From Actinokineospora fastidiosa (GTDB lineage: Bacteria > Actinomycetota > Actinomycetes > Mycobacteriales > Pseudonocardiaceae), in the NCBI RefSeq assembly GCF_014648415.1, contig NZ_BMRB01000001.1, forward strand, positions 1,240,001 through 1,304,000: a DNA stretch of 64,000 nucleotides, in the 5' to 3' direction. The translations under genes were made by a program, and so were the position numbers. Each line of letters opens with the position of its first letter. The first letter of the stretch is position 1. Shown here piece after piece: positions 16,814 to 25,964 of the stretch. The notes under the pieces were generated by a model. The model did no database searches, was not told the origin of the DNA, and worked only from the letters and a program-made list of their open reading frames with translations.

Positions 16814-17244
16814 CGGGCGGTTCCCACTTCCTTGTTAGAGAGACGGTTGATCAACAGGTACACCTGGCAGCCGAGGCAGAAGCCGAAGGCGGCGTTGAGG
16901 AAGGCGGCGGCCAGCGCCAGCGCGGTGGCCGCCATGCCGAGCACGGGGGCGCCCAGCGCGTAGCCGAGGGTCCCGGCCAGCGCGAACGCCAGGCCCACGC
17001 CCTGGGCGAAGCGCAGCGGCGCCTCGTCCTCGCGCTCCTCGGTCGGCCGGAGCCGGGGCGCGACGACGGCCCGGAACACCGGCGTCCACGGCGAGAAGCG
17101 CGGTCCGAGGATGGCGCCCACGGCGAAGACGGCGGCCTGCGCCGCGAGCAGCGGCCACCAGCCGGTGACAAGCACGGCCACCAGCACCGCGCTGGTGGCC
17201 CAGGCGGTGAAGCGGGGACCGCGCGGGTCTACGCCTGTGGGCAT
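16810..17244 (-). CDS. DUF4395 membrane protein
   Basis: 144 residues. Four hydrophobic segments and a membrane-embedded CxxC (FGFCLGCQVYLLI) are typical of DUF4395. An AGGAGG sequence precedes the ATG, and the stop overlaps the sulfurtransferase start. The CxxC and the neighbours (thioredoxin-like protein, sulfurtransferase) suggest thiol or sulfur transfer at the membrane; no biochemical role is established in this analysis. It is the first structural gene after the leader peptide. Confidence 0.85.
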   Translation of the reverse strand: MPTGVDPRGPRFTAWATSAVLVAVLVTGWWPLLAAQAAVFAVGAILGPRFSPWTPVFRAVVAPRLRPTEEREDEAPLRFAQGVGLAFALAGTLGYALGAPVLGMAATALALAAAFLNAAFGFCLGCQVYLLINRLSNKEVGTAR

Positions 17245-17285
17245 GGGGGGACCTCCTGACCGGGGGACGTGCGTACCGTGCGGCG

Positions 17286-17375
17286 TCAGGCCGCCATGGC
17301 GCGCTGTCCCCGACAAAGGCTGCTGTCGACGCGGCAGAAGTCCACCGCGCGCCGCCTGGTCAGGTACTTGGTCAC
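17286..17375 (-). CDS. Leader peptide (cysteine-responsive attenuator type) of the sulfur operon
   Basis: A 29-residue sORF, VTKYLTRRRAVDFCRVDS followed by SLCRGQRAMAA, ends 41 bp before the DUF4395 start. Its GTG lies 7 nt after a TAGGCT -10 box, so it is predicted to be leaderless. The RRR-x-VDxCRV-xSxLC pattern is that of the putative leader peptides placed before actinobacterial sulfur genes. In mycobacteria, comparable Cys-rich leaderless sORFs before the cysA2 operon act as cysteine-responsive attenuators. Here Cys codons are at positions 14 and 21 rather than in a poly-Cys run. Confidence 0.75.
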   Translation of the reverse strand: MTKYLTRRRAVDFCRVDSSLCRGQRAMAA

Positions 17376-17382
17376 GGCGGCG

Positions 17383-17388
17383 AGCCTA
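17383..17388 (-). promoter_or_regulatory. -10 box of leaderless leader-peptide transcript
   Basis: TAGGCT on the minus strand, separated by 7 nt from the leader GTG. This spacing places transcription start at the start codon. Confidence 0.5.
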
Positions 17389-17411
17389 CCGCCGTTCCTG
17401 GTGCTGGGAAC

Positions 17412-17437
17412 GGCCCGTCCACAGGGTGGGACGGGCC
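17412..17437 (-). terminator. Hairpin after thioredoxin-like gene
   Basis: A 9-bp perfect stem (GGCCCGTCC with its complement) and an 8-nt loop, 12 bp past the thioredoxin-like stop. It isolates that gene from the leader-peptide promoter. Confidence 0.55.
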
Positions 17438-17449
17438 AGCGCCGCGGGA

Positions 17450-17899
17450 TCACCGCAGGTCGGACGCCTGCGCCGGAAGCCGCTCGCGCAGCGCCGCCAG
17501 CAGCTCGTCGCGGCGGGGCACGCCCGAGACCCGCAGGATCTCCGCGCCCGCCGGGTCGACCGCGACGGTCGTCGGGGTGCGCAGCACGGCCATCCGCCGG
17601 GCCAGCTCGGGGCGGTCGGTGAGGTCGATGTCGGCGTGCGCCAGACCGGGCGTGCGCTCGGCGAGGTCGGCCAGCAGCACGCGCGTGTGGCGGCAGGGCG
17701 CGCAGAACGTGGTGGAGAACTGGACCAGGGTGACCGCGGCCGCCGGGTCGAGCGCGGCCAGCACCTCGGCGGGCGGACCCGCCGCGTCCCGGCCAGCGGT
17801 GTCCCGGCCCGCCCTGACCCGGCCGGACCGCGCCTTGATCAACAGGCCCGCGGCCGCGGCGACCACGAGCGCGCCCAGCGCGACCAGCGCGCCCGTCAT
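17450..17899 (-). CDS. Membrane-anchored thioredoxin-like protein (ThiX-like)
   Basis: 149 residues. An N-terminal membrane anchor (MTGALVALGALVVAAAAGLL) and a short linker precede a thioredoxin fold with active site CAPC (FSTTFCAPCRHTR) and the cis-Pro loop LRTPTTVAV. It presumably acts as an extracytoplasmic or membrane-proximal disulfide oxidoreductase. The start overlaps the lmeA-like stop (ATGA). It matches the mycobacterial Rv0816c position. Confidence 0.87.
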   Translation of the reverse strand: MTGALVALGALVVAAAAGLLIKARSGRVRAGRDTAGRDAAGPPAEVLAALDPAAAVTLVQFSTTFCAPCRHTRVLLADLAERTPGLAHADIDLTDRPELARRMAVLRTPTTVAVDPAGAEILRVSGVPRRDELLAALRERLPAQASDLR

Positions 17900-18765
17900 T
17901 GCTGGCCCAGCACGATGTCCTTCGCCGTGCCCTGCACGGCCAGCACGCCCGCCTCGACCTTGACCTCGGTCGGCGTGACGGCGAACGGCAGCTCGCCCGG
18001 GTCCAGCTCGACGGCGAACAGCGGCAGCACCTTCTTCTGGATGGCCGCGGGCAGCTCGGCGCTGCTGATCTTGTTCTTCAGCTCCATCCGCTTGGGCTGC
18101 ACGGCGATGCCGCCGTTGTTGAGCGCGATCAGCGAGAACACGCACAGCTCGGTGTTCTGCCCGGCCACCGCCACCGTGCCGCACAGCTTGACGCCCGCGG
18201 TCTTGCCCGCGCGGTCGGCGATCTCGGCCTCGGTCTCGGTGACCTCGGCGTCCGGGTCGGCGACCAGCTCCTCGGCGGCGGGCGCGATCGTCAGGTTGGT
18301 GATGGAGGCCAGCACGGGCTGGGCGTTGGCCTGGATGGCCCGGTTCACGTCCGTGGCCTTGACCCGCAGCTGCCCGCGCACCTCGCGCACCGGCACCCCG
18401 GTCAGCGTGCCGCCGATGACGTCGGACAGCGGGGCCTGCACCCCGCGCAGCTCGGCGTGCACCTCGAGGTCGCGCAGGGTGTTCACCGGCACGCCCTGCG
18501 CGTCGACGGTCACCGACTCGTACTCGCCGGAGAAGGCCTGCAGCAGGAAGGAGAACCCGCCGATCTTCACCGCGGGGTGGTCGCGCAGGCCGAACTGCTG
18601 CTGCGCCTTCTTGGACACCTCGTGCTCGACGATCGCCGCCGCGCCGAAGTCGGCGGCCACCAGCAGACCGGCCAGCACGACCAGGGTCACCGCCGTGCGG
18701 CGCAGCGCCTTCGAGCGGCGCTTCCTCGGGGCGGCCTGGGGTGCCGGGTTGGTCATCGTGGTCAT
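17896..18765 (-). CDS. lmeA: LmeA-family phospholipid-binding protein (DUF2993)
   Basis: 289 residues. An N-terminal signal/anchor (about 25-48) is followed by a DUF2993 domain: an amphipathic lipid-binding fold with VSKKAQQQFGL and GGFSFLLQAFSGEY. In mycobacteria LmeA supports lipomannan elongation and envelope integrity. Two Met codons (MTTM) are possible starts; the first is used. The divergent region up to glnR (about 360 bp) carries its promoter. Confidence 0.85.
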   Translation of the reverse strand: MTTMTNPAPQAAPRKRRSKALRRTAVTLVVLAGLLVAADFGAAAIVEHEVSKKAQQQFGLRDHPAVKIGGFSFLLQAFSGEYESVTVDAQGVPVNTLRDLEVHAELRGVQAPLSDVIGGTLTGVPVREVRGQLRVKATDVNRAIQANAQPVLASITNLTIAPAAEELVADPDAEVTETEAEIADRAGKTAGVKLCGTVAVAGQNTELCVFSLIALNNGGIAVQPKRMELKNKISSAELPAAIQKKVLPLFAVELDPGELPFAVTPTEVKVEAGVLAVQGTAKDIVLGQQ

Positions 18766-19125
18766 CCGCCGTCCTCTGTGCCTCGCCCACCGCGGTCGCA
18801 CCCAGGGTAGTCACGGTTCGGCCGTCCGGTGGGACGACCGGGCAGGTCGCGTTACCCGGTGTTCACAAAATCATTTCGCGAGGCCGGATCGGGGCGGTAG
18901 ATCTTGCGTAATCGCCGGTCGCCGCTGCGGATTTACCCCGCTGTAACATGACGCATCCGCCCTGGTCGAAGGCCGTCTGTCGGCTCGCTCAAGATGTGAC
19001 AGAGACGTCACGCGGGCGACAATTGCCTTGTTCACGGTTTATTCTCCTGGGCATCGTCTTTACCGATCCCTCGCGGGACCGCACCCCAACGACGCGGAGC
19101 GGGCGCTCAACGTCAGGAGGCGTCG
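18766..19125. promoter_or_regulatory. Divergent lmeA/glnR intergenic region with a GTGAC palindrome
   Basis: No gene is seen in this 360-bp gap, which is visibly AT-richer than its flanks. At 18996-19011 lies GTGAC-AGAGAC-GTCAC, an inverted repeat whose 5-n6-5 spacing equals that of GlnR half sites, though the second half differs from the GAAAC consensus. A second candidate, GTTAC-n6-TTCAC, starts at 18851. glnR has its own AGGAGG ribosome site. Assignment of either site is tentative. Confidence 0.35.
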
Positions 19126-19836
19126 ATGAGCCTGGATCTGCTGCTGCTCACCGCGGACCCCGAGCCGGGGTCGGTGCTCCCCTCGCTGATGCTGCTGCCG
19201 CACTCGGTGCGCACCCAGGCCCCCGAGGTCACCGCGCTGCTGGAGGCGGGCTCCCGGGACGCGGTCATCGTGGACGCGCGCACCGACCTCGCCGCCGCCA
19301 AGAGCCTGTGCAGGCTGCTGACCAGCGGCGGTGACAACGCCCCCGTCATCGCGGTGGTCAACGAGGGCGGCCTGGTCGCCATCACCGCCGACTGGCGCGT
19401 CGACGAGATCCTGCTGCCCGGCGCGGGCCCGGCCGAGGTCGACGCCCGGCTGCGGCTGCTGGGCTCGCGCGGCCCGGCGGGCGGCGTCGACGGCGCGCTG
19501 CGCCTGGGCGAGCTGGTCATCGACGAGGCGACCTACGCGGCCAAGCTGCGCGGCCGCCCGCTCGACCTCACCTACAAGGAGTTCGAGCTGCTCAAGTACC
19601 TCGCCCAGCACGCGGGCCGGGTGTTCACCCGCGCGCAGCTGCTGCAGGAGGTCTGGGGCTACGACTTCTTCGGCGGCACCCGCACCGTGGACGTGCACGT
19701 CCGGCGGCTGCGCGCCAAGCTCGGCACCGAGCACGAGCAGATGATCGGCACCGTGCGCAACGTCGGCTACAAGTTCGTCCAGCCGCCGAAGGCGGGCCAG
19801 CGCCGCGACGCCGAGGAGCGGTCCTACGCCCGGTAG
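19126..19836 (+). CDS. glnR: GlnR, orphan OmpR-type nitrogen regulator
   Basis: 236 residues with AGGAGG 7 nt upstream. The N-terminal receiver-like domain starts [19 protein letters not shown] and lacks the usual acidic triad, as known for GlnR. The C-terminal winged helix is highly conserved ([32 protein letters not shown]). GlnR controls ammonium assimilation and other nitrogen genes in actinobacteria without a paired kinase. Gene order glnR-mshD-pst equals Rv0818-Rv0820. A phosphate link is common, since PhoP and GlnR cross-regulate in Streptomyces. Confidence 0.95.
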   Translation: MSLDLLLLTADPEPGSVLPSLMLLPHSVRTQAPEVTALLEAGSRDAVIVDARTDLAAAKSLCRLLTSGGDNAPVIAVVNEGGLVAITADWRVDEILLPGAGPAEVDARLRLLGSRGPAGGVDGALRLGELVIDEATYAAKLRGRPLDLTYKEFELLKYLAQHAGRVFTRAQLLQEVWGYDFFGGTRTVDVHVRRLRAKLGTEHEQMIGTVRNVGYKFVQPPKAGQRRDAEERSYAR

Positions 19837-19863
19837 TCCGATCGCGCCGGTAGTTTCGACCGC

Positions 19864-20748
19864 GTGGACCTGACCTGGCTCGACGAGATCGACCCCGCCC
19901 TGCTCCGGGAGTTCCTGCGCGCCGTGCGCGCCGCCGACGGCCGACCCCGCGTCGACCCCGACGCCGCGCTGCCGCACGAGTTCCGCGGCGGGCGGCACGT
20001 GGTGGCCGCCGATGGCGACCGGCTGCTCGGGTACGGCCACCTGGACACCGGGGGCGACGCCTTCGGCAGGCAGGTCGCCGAGGTCCTGGTCCACCCCGAG
20101 GCCCGCGGCCGCGGGCTGGGCACGGCCCTGGTGGCCGAGATCCGCGCGCACGCGCCCGCCGACGTCCGGTTCTGGGCGCACGGCGACCACCCGGGGGCGG
20201 CCCGGATCGCCGAGCGGCTCGGCCTGTCCCGGGTGCGCGAGCTGTGGCAGATGCGGATGGAGTTCGGCGAGCCGCTGCCCGCGCCGGTCTGGCCCGACGG
20301 CGTGTCCGTGCGGGCGTTCGTGCCCGGTCAGGACGAGGACGCCGTCGTGGCGGTCAACAAGCGCGCCTTCGACTGGCACCCCGAGCAGGGGGCGCTGACC
20401 GCGGCCGACGTCATCGCCACGGAGGCGGAGGCGTGGTTCGACCCCGCCGGGTTCTTCCTCGCCGTCGACAGCGCCGACCGGGTGCTCGGCTTCCACTGGA
20501 CCAAGGTGCACCCGGACGGCGCGGGCGAGGTCTACGTCGTCGGGGTCGACCCGGCCGCGCAGGGCGGCGGGCTCGGCCGGGCGCTGACGCTGGCCGGTCT
20601 CGCCCACCTCCGGGAGCAGGGGCGACGCACCGTGATCCTGTACGTGGAGTCGGACAACGCGCCCGCCGTGGCCGTGTACCGGCGGCTCGGATTCACCCGT
20701 TCGGACGCTGACATCCAGTACGCCGCTGTCCCCCCGAATGGCGCATAG
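19864..20748 (+). CDS. mshD: Mycothiol synthase
   Basis: 294 residues. The GTG start lies 7 nt after TAGTTT, giving a likely leaderless message. Two GNAT domains are present, one covering roughly residues 1-140 (VLVHPEARGRGLGTALV) and the other 150-294 (VYVVGVDPAAQGGGLGRALT). MshD acetylates Cys-GlcN-Ins with acetyl-CoA, the last step of mycothiol formation. The tandem acetyltransferase layout and position next to glnR make the call secure. Confidence 0.93.
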   Translation: MDLTWLDEIDPALLREFLRAVRAADGRPRVDPDAALPHEFRGGRHVVAADGDRLLGYGHLDTGGDAFGRQVAEVLVHPEARGRGLGTALVAEIRAHAPADVRFWAHGDHPGAARIAERLGLSRVRELWQMRMEFGEPLPAPVWPDGVSVRAFVPGQDEDAVVAVNKRAFDWHPEQGALTAADVIATEAEAWFDPAGFFLAVDSADRVLGFHWTKVHPDGAGEVYVVGVDPAAQGGGLGRALTLAGLAHLREQGRRTVILYVESDNAPAVAVYRRLGFTRSDADIQYAAVPPNGA

Positions 20749-20832
20749 CCGATTACGTCCGGCAAACGCGCAGGTCACGAGCGGGACACGGGAAACGGCC
20801 CCGGGCGTTGACCCGGTCACATGAGCTGCCTT

Positions 20833-20854
20833 GTTCATGCTGCGTTCACCTCTA
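20833..20854 (+). promoter_or_regulatory. PHO box upstream of pstS
   Basis: Two 11-nt direct repeats, GTTCATGCTGC and GTTCACCTCTA, match the PhoP box pattern GTTCAYC used by actinobacterial PhoP. They lie about 100 bp before pstS, so phosphate-starvation control of pstSCAB is expected. Confidence 0.65.
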
Positions 20855-20952
20855 GAGGGGCATCCGTCCACCACTGCTGCCTAGCGTCCGGGGCGACGGC
20901 GCACAGAGCGTGACGCCGCGCCTTTCCCGATGCTCCTGCTGGAGGAACACCA

Positions 20953-22083
20953 GTGAAGATCAAGCGGTACGCCAACGTGCTGGGCATGGTGGCGGCAGGC
21001 GCACTGGCGCTGTCCGCCTGCGGCTCCGACGCCAACGCCCCCCAGGGCGGCGGCCAGAACTCCGGCGCCCCGGCGCCGACCGGCACCGCCCCCGTCGAGT
21101 GCGGCGGCAAGCAGGCGCTGACGGCCGAGGGCTCCTCGGCGCAGAAGGGCGCGATGGAGGCCTTCATCGCCGCCTACCGGCAGCAGTGCCAGGGCCAGCA
21201 GCTGGCCTACACCCCGTCCGGCTCCGGCAACGGCGTCAAGCAGTTCATCGCCGCCCAGGTCGACATCGGCGGCAGCGACTCCGCCCTGAAGGAGGACAAG
21301 GGCGAGGTCGAGAAGGCCGCCGAGCGCTGCGGCGGCAACCCGGCGTGGAACCTGCCGCTGGTCTTCGGCCCGATCGCCGTCGTGCACAAGGTCGAGGGCG
21401 TCACCGACCTCGCCCTCAACGGCGAGGTGCTGGCCAAGATCTTCTCCGGCGGCATCAAGAAGTGGAACGACCCGGCGATCGCCGCGCTGAACAGCGGCGT
21501 GACCCTGCCCGACACCGACATCACCGTCGTCTACCGCGCCGACGAGTCGGGCACCACCGACAACTTCCAGAAGTACCTCGTCGCCGCGGGCAAGGGCGCG
21601 TGGACCAAGGACGACGGCAAGACCTTCAACGGCGGCGTCGGCCAGGGCGCGCAGGGCTCCGCGGGTGTCGCCGAGGCCGTCGCGGCGGGCAACGGCGCCA
21701 TCGGCTACGTCGAGTGGTCCTACGCCCAGGACAAGAACCTGGCCATGGCCAAGCTGGACAGCGGCTCCGGCCCGGTCGAGCTGACCGCCGAGTCCGGCGG
21801 CAAGGCCATCGACGCGGCCACCATCTCCGGCGAGGGCAACGACCTGCGCCTGGACCTGGAGGCCCTCTACGCCAGCAACGCCCCCGGCGCCTATCCGCTG
21901 GTGCTGGCGACCTACGAGATCGTGTGCTCCAAGGGCTACGACGCCGACACCACCAAGGCGGTCAAGGCGTTCCTGACCACGGCGGCCACCACCGGCCAGG
22001 CCAGCCTGGTCGAGGCGGGCTACCTGCCGCTGCCGCAGGAGTTCCAGACCAAGCTGCTGACCGCCATCAAGGCCATCGCCTGA
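20953..22083 (+). CDS. pstS: Phosphate ABC transporter substrate-binding lipoprotein PstS
   Basis: 376 residues. The GTG is preceded by GGAGGA. The lipobox LSAC gives a lipidated Cys at residue 23, followed by a Gly/Pro/Ala linker. Phosphate-binding motifs are [33 protein letters not shown] and [12 protein letters not shown]. It captures phosphate outside the membrane and hands it to PstCA. It is first in the pstSCAB operon, under the PHO box. Confidence 0.96.
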   Translation: MKIKRYANVLGMVAAGALALSACGSDANAPQGGGQNSGAPAPTGTAPVECGGKQALTAEGSSAQKGAMEAFIAAYRQQCQGQQLAYTPSGSGNGVKQFIAAQVDIGGSDSALKEDKGEVEKAAERCGGNPAWNLPLVFGPIAVVHKVEGVTDLALNGEVLAKIFSGGIKKWNDPAIAALNSGVTLPDTDITVVYRADESGTTDNFQKYLVAAGKGAWTKDDGKTFNGGVGQGAQGSAGVAEAVAAGNGAIGYVEWSYAQDKNLAMAKLDSGSGPVELTAESGGKAIDAATISGEGNDLRLDLEALYASNAPGAYPLVLATYEIVCSKGYDADTTKAVKAFLTTAATTGQASLVEAGYLPLPQEFQTKLLTAIKAIA

Positions 22084-22183
22084 CGGCAGTGGCAGACTGC
22101 CCACACGGATAATCGGACGCCCCGCGCACCCGCCGAACGGGTGCCGGGGCGGCTCCGCGTCCACCACCTCGACGGAGGCGACG

Positions 22184-23137
22184 ATTACATCCACCGAGCA
22201 CACCCCGACCGTCACCCGGCCGGGTGACCGCATCTTCAAGGCGCTGACCGTCGGCTCCGGCGGGTTCGTCGTCGTCATGATCGCGCTGATCGGCGTGTTC
22301 CTGCTGATCCAGGCGATCCCCTCGCTCGCGCAGAACAACTCCAGCTTCCTGTTCAGCCGCTCATGGGACACCGGGGACCCGGCGAACCTGGCCTTCGGCG
22401 TGCTCGACCTGCTGCTGGTGACGGTGTTCAGCTCCGTGTTCGCGCTGGTCATCGCGATGCCGGTGTCGCTGGGCATCGCGCTGTTCCTCACCCAGTACGC
22501 GCCCAGGAACCTGGCCCGCCCCTTCGCCTACCTGGTCGACCTGCTGGCCGCGGTGCCGTCGATCATCTACGGCCTGTGGGGCGCCTACGTGCTCGCGCCC
22601 GCGCTGGAGCCCATCAGCACCTGGCTGAACGAGAACCTCGGCTGGATCCCGGTCTTCGCCGAGGGCAACACCAGCCTGGTGATCGGCCAGACCATCTTCA
22701 CCGCGGGCATCGTCCTGGCGGTCATGGTGCTGCCGATCATCACCGCGATCACCCGCGAGGTGTTCGACCGCACGCCGCCCATGCAGATCGAGGGCGCGCT
22801 CGCGCTCGGCGCCACCAAGTGGGAGGTCGTGCGCACGACCGTGCTGCCCTTCGGCCGCGCGGGCTACGTCAGCGCCTCCATGCTCGGCCTCGGCCGCGCG
22901 CTCGGCGAGACCATCGCCGTCATGATCATCCTGGCCTCGACGTCGGACGTCTTCGGCTGGTCGCTGTTCGACGGCGGCGACACGATCGCCTCCAAGATCG
23001 CCCGCGCCGCCCCGGAGTTCAACGACCCGCGCGGGGCGGGCGCCTACATCGCCGCCGGTCTCGTGCTGTTCGTCCTGACGTTCGTGGTCAACGCGATCGC
23101 CCGCTCCATCGTGGCCGGGCGCAAGGAGTACCGATGA
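22184..23137 (+). CDS. pstC: Phosphate ABC transporter permease PstC (probable ATT start)
   Basis: 317 residues if translation starts at ATT ([18 protein letters not shown]), which has GGAGG 5 nt upstream. The first in-frame ATG is at 22277, inside membrane helix 1, and would remove the normal N-terminal tail. Six membrane helices and the inner-membrane ABC signature [20 protein letters not shown] are present. It forms the translocation path with PstA, whose start overlaps this stop (ATGA). A non-canonical start or a local sequence error are the two explanations. Confidence 0.9.
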   Translation: MTSTEHTPTVTRPGDRIFKALTVGSGGFVVVMIALIGVFLLIQAIPSLAQNNSSFLFSRSWDTGDPANLAFGVLDLLLVTVFSSVFALVIAMPVSLGIALFLTQYAPRNLARPFAYLVDLLAAVPSIIYGLWGAYVLAPALEPISTWLNENLGWIPVFAEGNTSLVIGQTIFTAGIVLAVMVLPIITAITREVFDRTPPMQIEGALALGATKWEVVRTTVLPFGRAGYVSASMLGLGRALGETIAVMIILASTSDVFGWSLFDGGDTIASKIARAAPEFNDPRGAGAYIAAGLVLFVLTFVVNAIARSIVAGRKEYR

Positions 23138-24045
23138 CGACCGCGACCGACCTGGACCGGCCCGCAGCCCCGCCCGCCTTCCAGGAGATCACCCCCGGGC
23201 GGCGGATGAAGAACCGCGTCGCGGGCACGCTGATCACCGGCACGTTCCTGCTGGCGCTCGCCCCGCTGGTGTGGGTGCTGCTCACCGTCGTCGTCAAGGG
23301 CTTCGAGCACGTCCTGACCGCGGAGTGGTGGACGCACTCGCTCGCGGGCCTGACGTCGCGGCAGTTCGGCGGCGGCGTCTACCACGCCATCTACGGCACG
23401 CTGATCCAAGGGCTCATCTGCGCGATCATCGCGGTGCCGATCGCGATCCTGGTCGCGGTGTACCTGGTCGAGTACGGCCGGGGCAGCAGGCTCGCCCGCG
23501 CGGTGACCTTCACCGTCGACATCCTCTCCGGCGTCCCGTCGATCGTGGCCGCGCTGTTCATCTACGCCCTGTGGATCACCACGTTCGGCCTGCCGCGCAG
23601 CGCGTTCGCCGTGGCGCTCGCCTTGGTGCTGCTGATGATCCCGGTCGTGGTGCGCACCACGGAGGAACTGCTCAAGATCGTCCCGGACGAGCTGCGCGAG
23701 GCCGCGTACGCGCTGGGCATCCCCAAGTGGAAGACGATCGTCAAGATCGTCATCCCGACCGCGATGTCGGGCATCATCACCGGCATCAGCCTGGCGATCG
23801 CCCGCGTCATGGGCGAGACCGCGCCCGTGCTGGTCCTGGTCGGCTACAACTCGTTCATCAACATGGACCCGTTCGAGGGCAACATGGCCTCGCTGCCGCT
23901 GCTGATGAACTCCGAGCGGCTGACCATCAACGAGGTCGGCGAGGCGCGCGTCTGGGGCGCCGCGGTCACCCTCATCCTCATCATCACCGTGTTCAACCTG
24001 CTGGGATCGCTGATCTCGCGGATGACGTCCCTGAAGACCAAGTGA
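23134..24045 (+). CDS. pstA: Phosphate ABC transporter permease PstA
   Basis: 303 residues from an ATG overlapping the pstC stop. Six predicted membrane helices and the ABC permease EAA loop ([19 protein letters not shown]) are seen. With PstC it makes the phosphate channel of the Pst importer, energised by PstB. A 10-bp gap separates it from pstB. Typical length for the family. Confidence 0.95.
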   Translation: MTTATDLDRPAAPPAFQEITPGRRMKNRVAGTLITGTFLLALAPLVWVLLTVVVKGFEHVLTAEWWTHSLAGLTSRQFGGGVYHAIYGTLIQGLICAIIAVPIAILVAVYLVEYGRGSRLARAVTFTVDILSGVPSIVAALFIYALWITTFGLPRSAFAVALALVLLMIPVVVRTTEELLKIVPDELREAAYALGIPKWKTIVKIVIPTAMSGIITGISLAIARVMGETAPVLVLVGYNSFINMDPFEGNMASLPLLMNSERLTINEVGEARVWGAAVTLILIITVFNLLGSLISRMTSLKTK

Positions 24046-24055
24046 GCGGGTAACG

Positions 24056-24832
24056 ATGGCCAAGCGCATCGAAGTCAAGGACCTGAACCTGTACTACGGC
24101 AAGTTCCACGCCGTCGACGGGGTCTCGCTGACCGTGCCCCCGCGCAGCGTCACCGCGTTCATCGGCCCGTCCGGCTGCGGCAAGTCCACCGTGCTGCGCT
24201 CGCTCAACCGCATGCACGAGGTCATCCCGGGCGCGCGCGCCGAGGGCTGCGTGCTGCTCGACGGCGAGGACATCTACGGCAGCTCCGTCGACCCGGTGTC
24301 GGTGCGGCGCACGATCGGCATGGTGTTCCAGCGCCCCAACCCGTTCCCCACGATGTCCATCAGGGACAACGTGGTCGCCGGGCTGAAGCTGGCCGGGGAG
24401 AAGGACAAGCGCAAGCTCGACGAGATCGCCGAGCGCGCGCTGCGCGGGGCCAACCTCTGGACCGAGGTCAAGGACCGGCTCAACCGCCCCGGCGGCGGCC
24501 TCTCCGGCGGTCAGCAGCAGCGGCTGTGCATCGCCAGGGCGATCGCCGTGCAGCCGGACGTGCTGCTGATGGACGAGCCCTGCTCGGCCCTGGACCCGAT
24601 CTCCACCCTGGCGATCGAGGACCTGATCCAGGAGCTGAAGAAGGACTACACGATCGTGATCGTCACCCACAACATGCAGCAGGCGGCCCGGGTGAGCGAC
24701 CAGACGGCGTTCTTCAACCTCGCGGGCGTCGGGCAGCCGGGTCGGCTCGTCGAGATCGACGACACCGAGCGGATCTTCTCCAACCCGGCCCAGAAGGCCA
24801 CCGAGGACTACATCTCCGGCCGCTTCGGCTGA
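24056..24832 (+). CDS. pstB: Phosphate ABC transporter ATP-binding protein PstB
   Basis: 258 residues. Walker [10 protein letters not shown] is at about 37-45, the Q-loop in [11 protein letters not shown], the ABC signature LSGGQQQRL, Walker [14 protein letters not shown] and the H-loop VIVTHNM. It drives phosphate import through PstCA. No phoU follows directly; phoU lies 10.9 kb downstream with its own PHO box. A strong hairpin ends the operon. Confidence 0.97.
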   Translation: MAKRIEVKDLNLYYGKFHAVDGVSLTVPPRSVTAFIGPSGCGKSTVLRSLNRMHEVIPGARAEGCVLLDGEDIYGSSVDPVSVRRTIGMVFQRPNPFPTMSIRDNVVAGLKLAGEKDKRKLDEIAERALRGANLWTEVKDRLNRPGGGLSGGQQQRLCIARAIAVQPDVLLMDEPCSALDPISTLAIEDLIQELKKDYTIVIVTHNMQQAARVSDQTAFFNLAGVGQPGRLVEIDDTERIFSNPAQKATEDYISGRFG

Positions 24833-24849
24833 TCGATCCTGCCAACGAC

Positions 24850-24878
24850 AGGCCCCCGACTACTCCGGTCGGGGGCCT
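24850..24878 (+). terminator. Terminator of pstSCAB
   Basis: An 11-bp perfect stem (AGGCCCCCGAC with its complement), a 7-nt loop, then GTTC; 18 bp past the pstB stop. Confidence 0.8.
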
Positions 24879-24990
24879 GTTCGCACTGCGCGGGAACGGG
24901 CAACCAAGTGATCACGTCTCACCCCGCGACGACCACCCAGGGTGATTGGTACGGTGCGCAGAGGGATCGGACCCGGGTCGGAGGGCAGCG

Positions 24991-25377
24991 ATGTACGTCG
25001 ACGACGCAGGCGGCGCGCGCATCGGCACCACCATCGGCGAGTCCATGGCGGGTTTCGCCGCCACCGCCCAGGAAGGCGGCTTCGCCGTCAGCGGCGAGGG
25101 CGGCGAGGCGCTCCTCAGGGCCGTCTACGCCATGGCCGACTGGGTCGACAGCCAGCGCACCTCGCTCGCCTTTCTCCAGCAGGAAGCACCGCTCGGCAGC
25201 ACGCACGGCGCGATGACGATGAAGCCGTACCTGCAACAGGTCGCCTCCGACGGCGCGGGCTTCGTCACCCAGCTGGAGCAGTTCCGCGAGGCGCTGATCC
25301 AGGCCGAGCAGGGGATCAAGCAGGCGATGGCCAACTACCAGGACACCGACAAGCTCAACGCCGACAAGCTCCGCTGA
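24991..25377 (+). CDS. ESX/WXG100-associated small helical protein
   Basis: 128 residues from ATG with a GGAGGG ribosome site. The start YVDDAGGARIGTTIGESMAGF is the pattern of a Pseudonocardiaceae family found beside WXG/EspG genes. The remainder is helical with an ADWVDSQRTSL segment. It is the first of four co-directional genes (this protein, a DUF3558 lipoprotein, a PPE-like protein and EspG), so a role as ESX substrate or partner is inferred. No signal peptide is present. Confidence 0.72.
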   Translation: MYVDDAGGARIGTTIGESMAGFAATAQEGGFAVSGEGGEALLRAVYAMADWVDSQRTSLAFLQQEAPLGSTHGAMTMKPYLQQVASDGAGFVTQLEQFREALIQAEQGIKQAMANYQDTDKLNADKLR

Positions 25378-25391
25378 CCGTGAGGTGAAAG

Positions 25392-25955
25392 GTGCTGCCC
25401 GTGCGGACCTCCCCGCTGGTCGCCTCGCTCGCCACCGCGCTGCTGGTGGTCGGGGCCTGCGCGACGACGACGGCAGGCCAGCCGGAGTCCGCGGGCCCGG
25501 CGAGCCGGACGCAGGCGGAGCCGACGCGCGGGACGACCACCGAGCCCGCCCAGGAGACGCCCCTGGCCGCGGTCGAGCCGTGTGACCTGCTGACCGCGGC
25601 GGGACAGTCCGCGATGGCCGTGACCGGCGAGGGACAGAGCAGGAAGGTGGGCAGCGCGCGCTATTGCGAGTGGCGCGTGCGCAAGGGCAGCGTCCGCGAC
25701 AGCTACACCATCTCGGTCGGCGTCTGGGAGGGCCTCAGCATCGACGGGGCCGTGTCCGAGCGCCCGGTGCGGCCCCTGCGGGTCAACTCCCGCGCGGCCG
25801 TGGAGGGCATCGGCGTCCAGGGCGGGAGCTGCTTCGTCGCCCTGGCCGTGACCGACTCCTCCCGGGTGGACGCCGCCGTCGTGGGCGACGACGGGGAGAA
25901 GCTGTGCCCGCTGGCGCTGGAACTGGCCGAACTCGTGGAGCCCGAGTTGCCCTAG
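25392..25955 (+). CDS. DUF3558 lipoprotein
   Basis: 187 residues with a signal peptide and lipobox VVGAC (Cys23), then a Thr/Pro/Glu-rich linker. The folded domain begins EPCDLLTAAGQSAM and has the conserved Cys pattern (YCEWRV, GSCFVALAV, KLCPLALELA). This is DUF3558, an actinobacterial secreted lipoprotein family of unknown function, frequently placed in ESX accessory clusters. It sits 14 bp after the previous gene and 9 bp before the PPE-like gene. Confidence 0.85.
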   Translation: MLPVRTSPLVASLATALLVVGACATTTAGQPESAGPASRTQAEPTRGTTTEPAQETPLAAVEPCDLLTAAGQSAMAVTGEGQSRKVGSARYCEWRVRKGSVRDSYTISVGVWEGLSIDGAVSERPVRPLRVNSRAAVEGIGVQGGSCFVALAVTDSSRVDAAVVGDDGEKLCPLALELAELVEPELP

Positions 25956-25964
25956 GGAGTGGCG

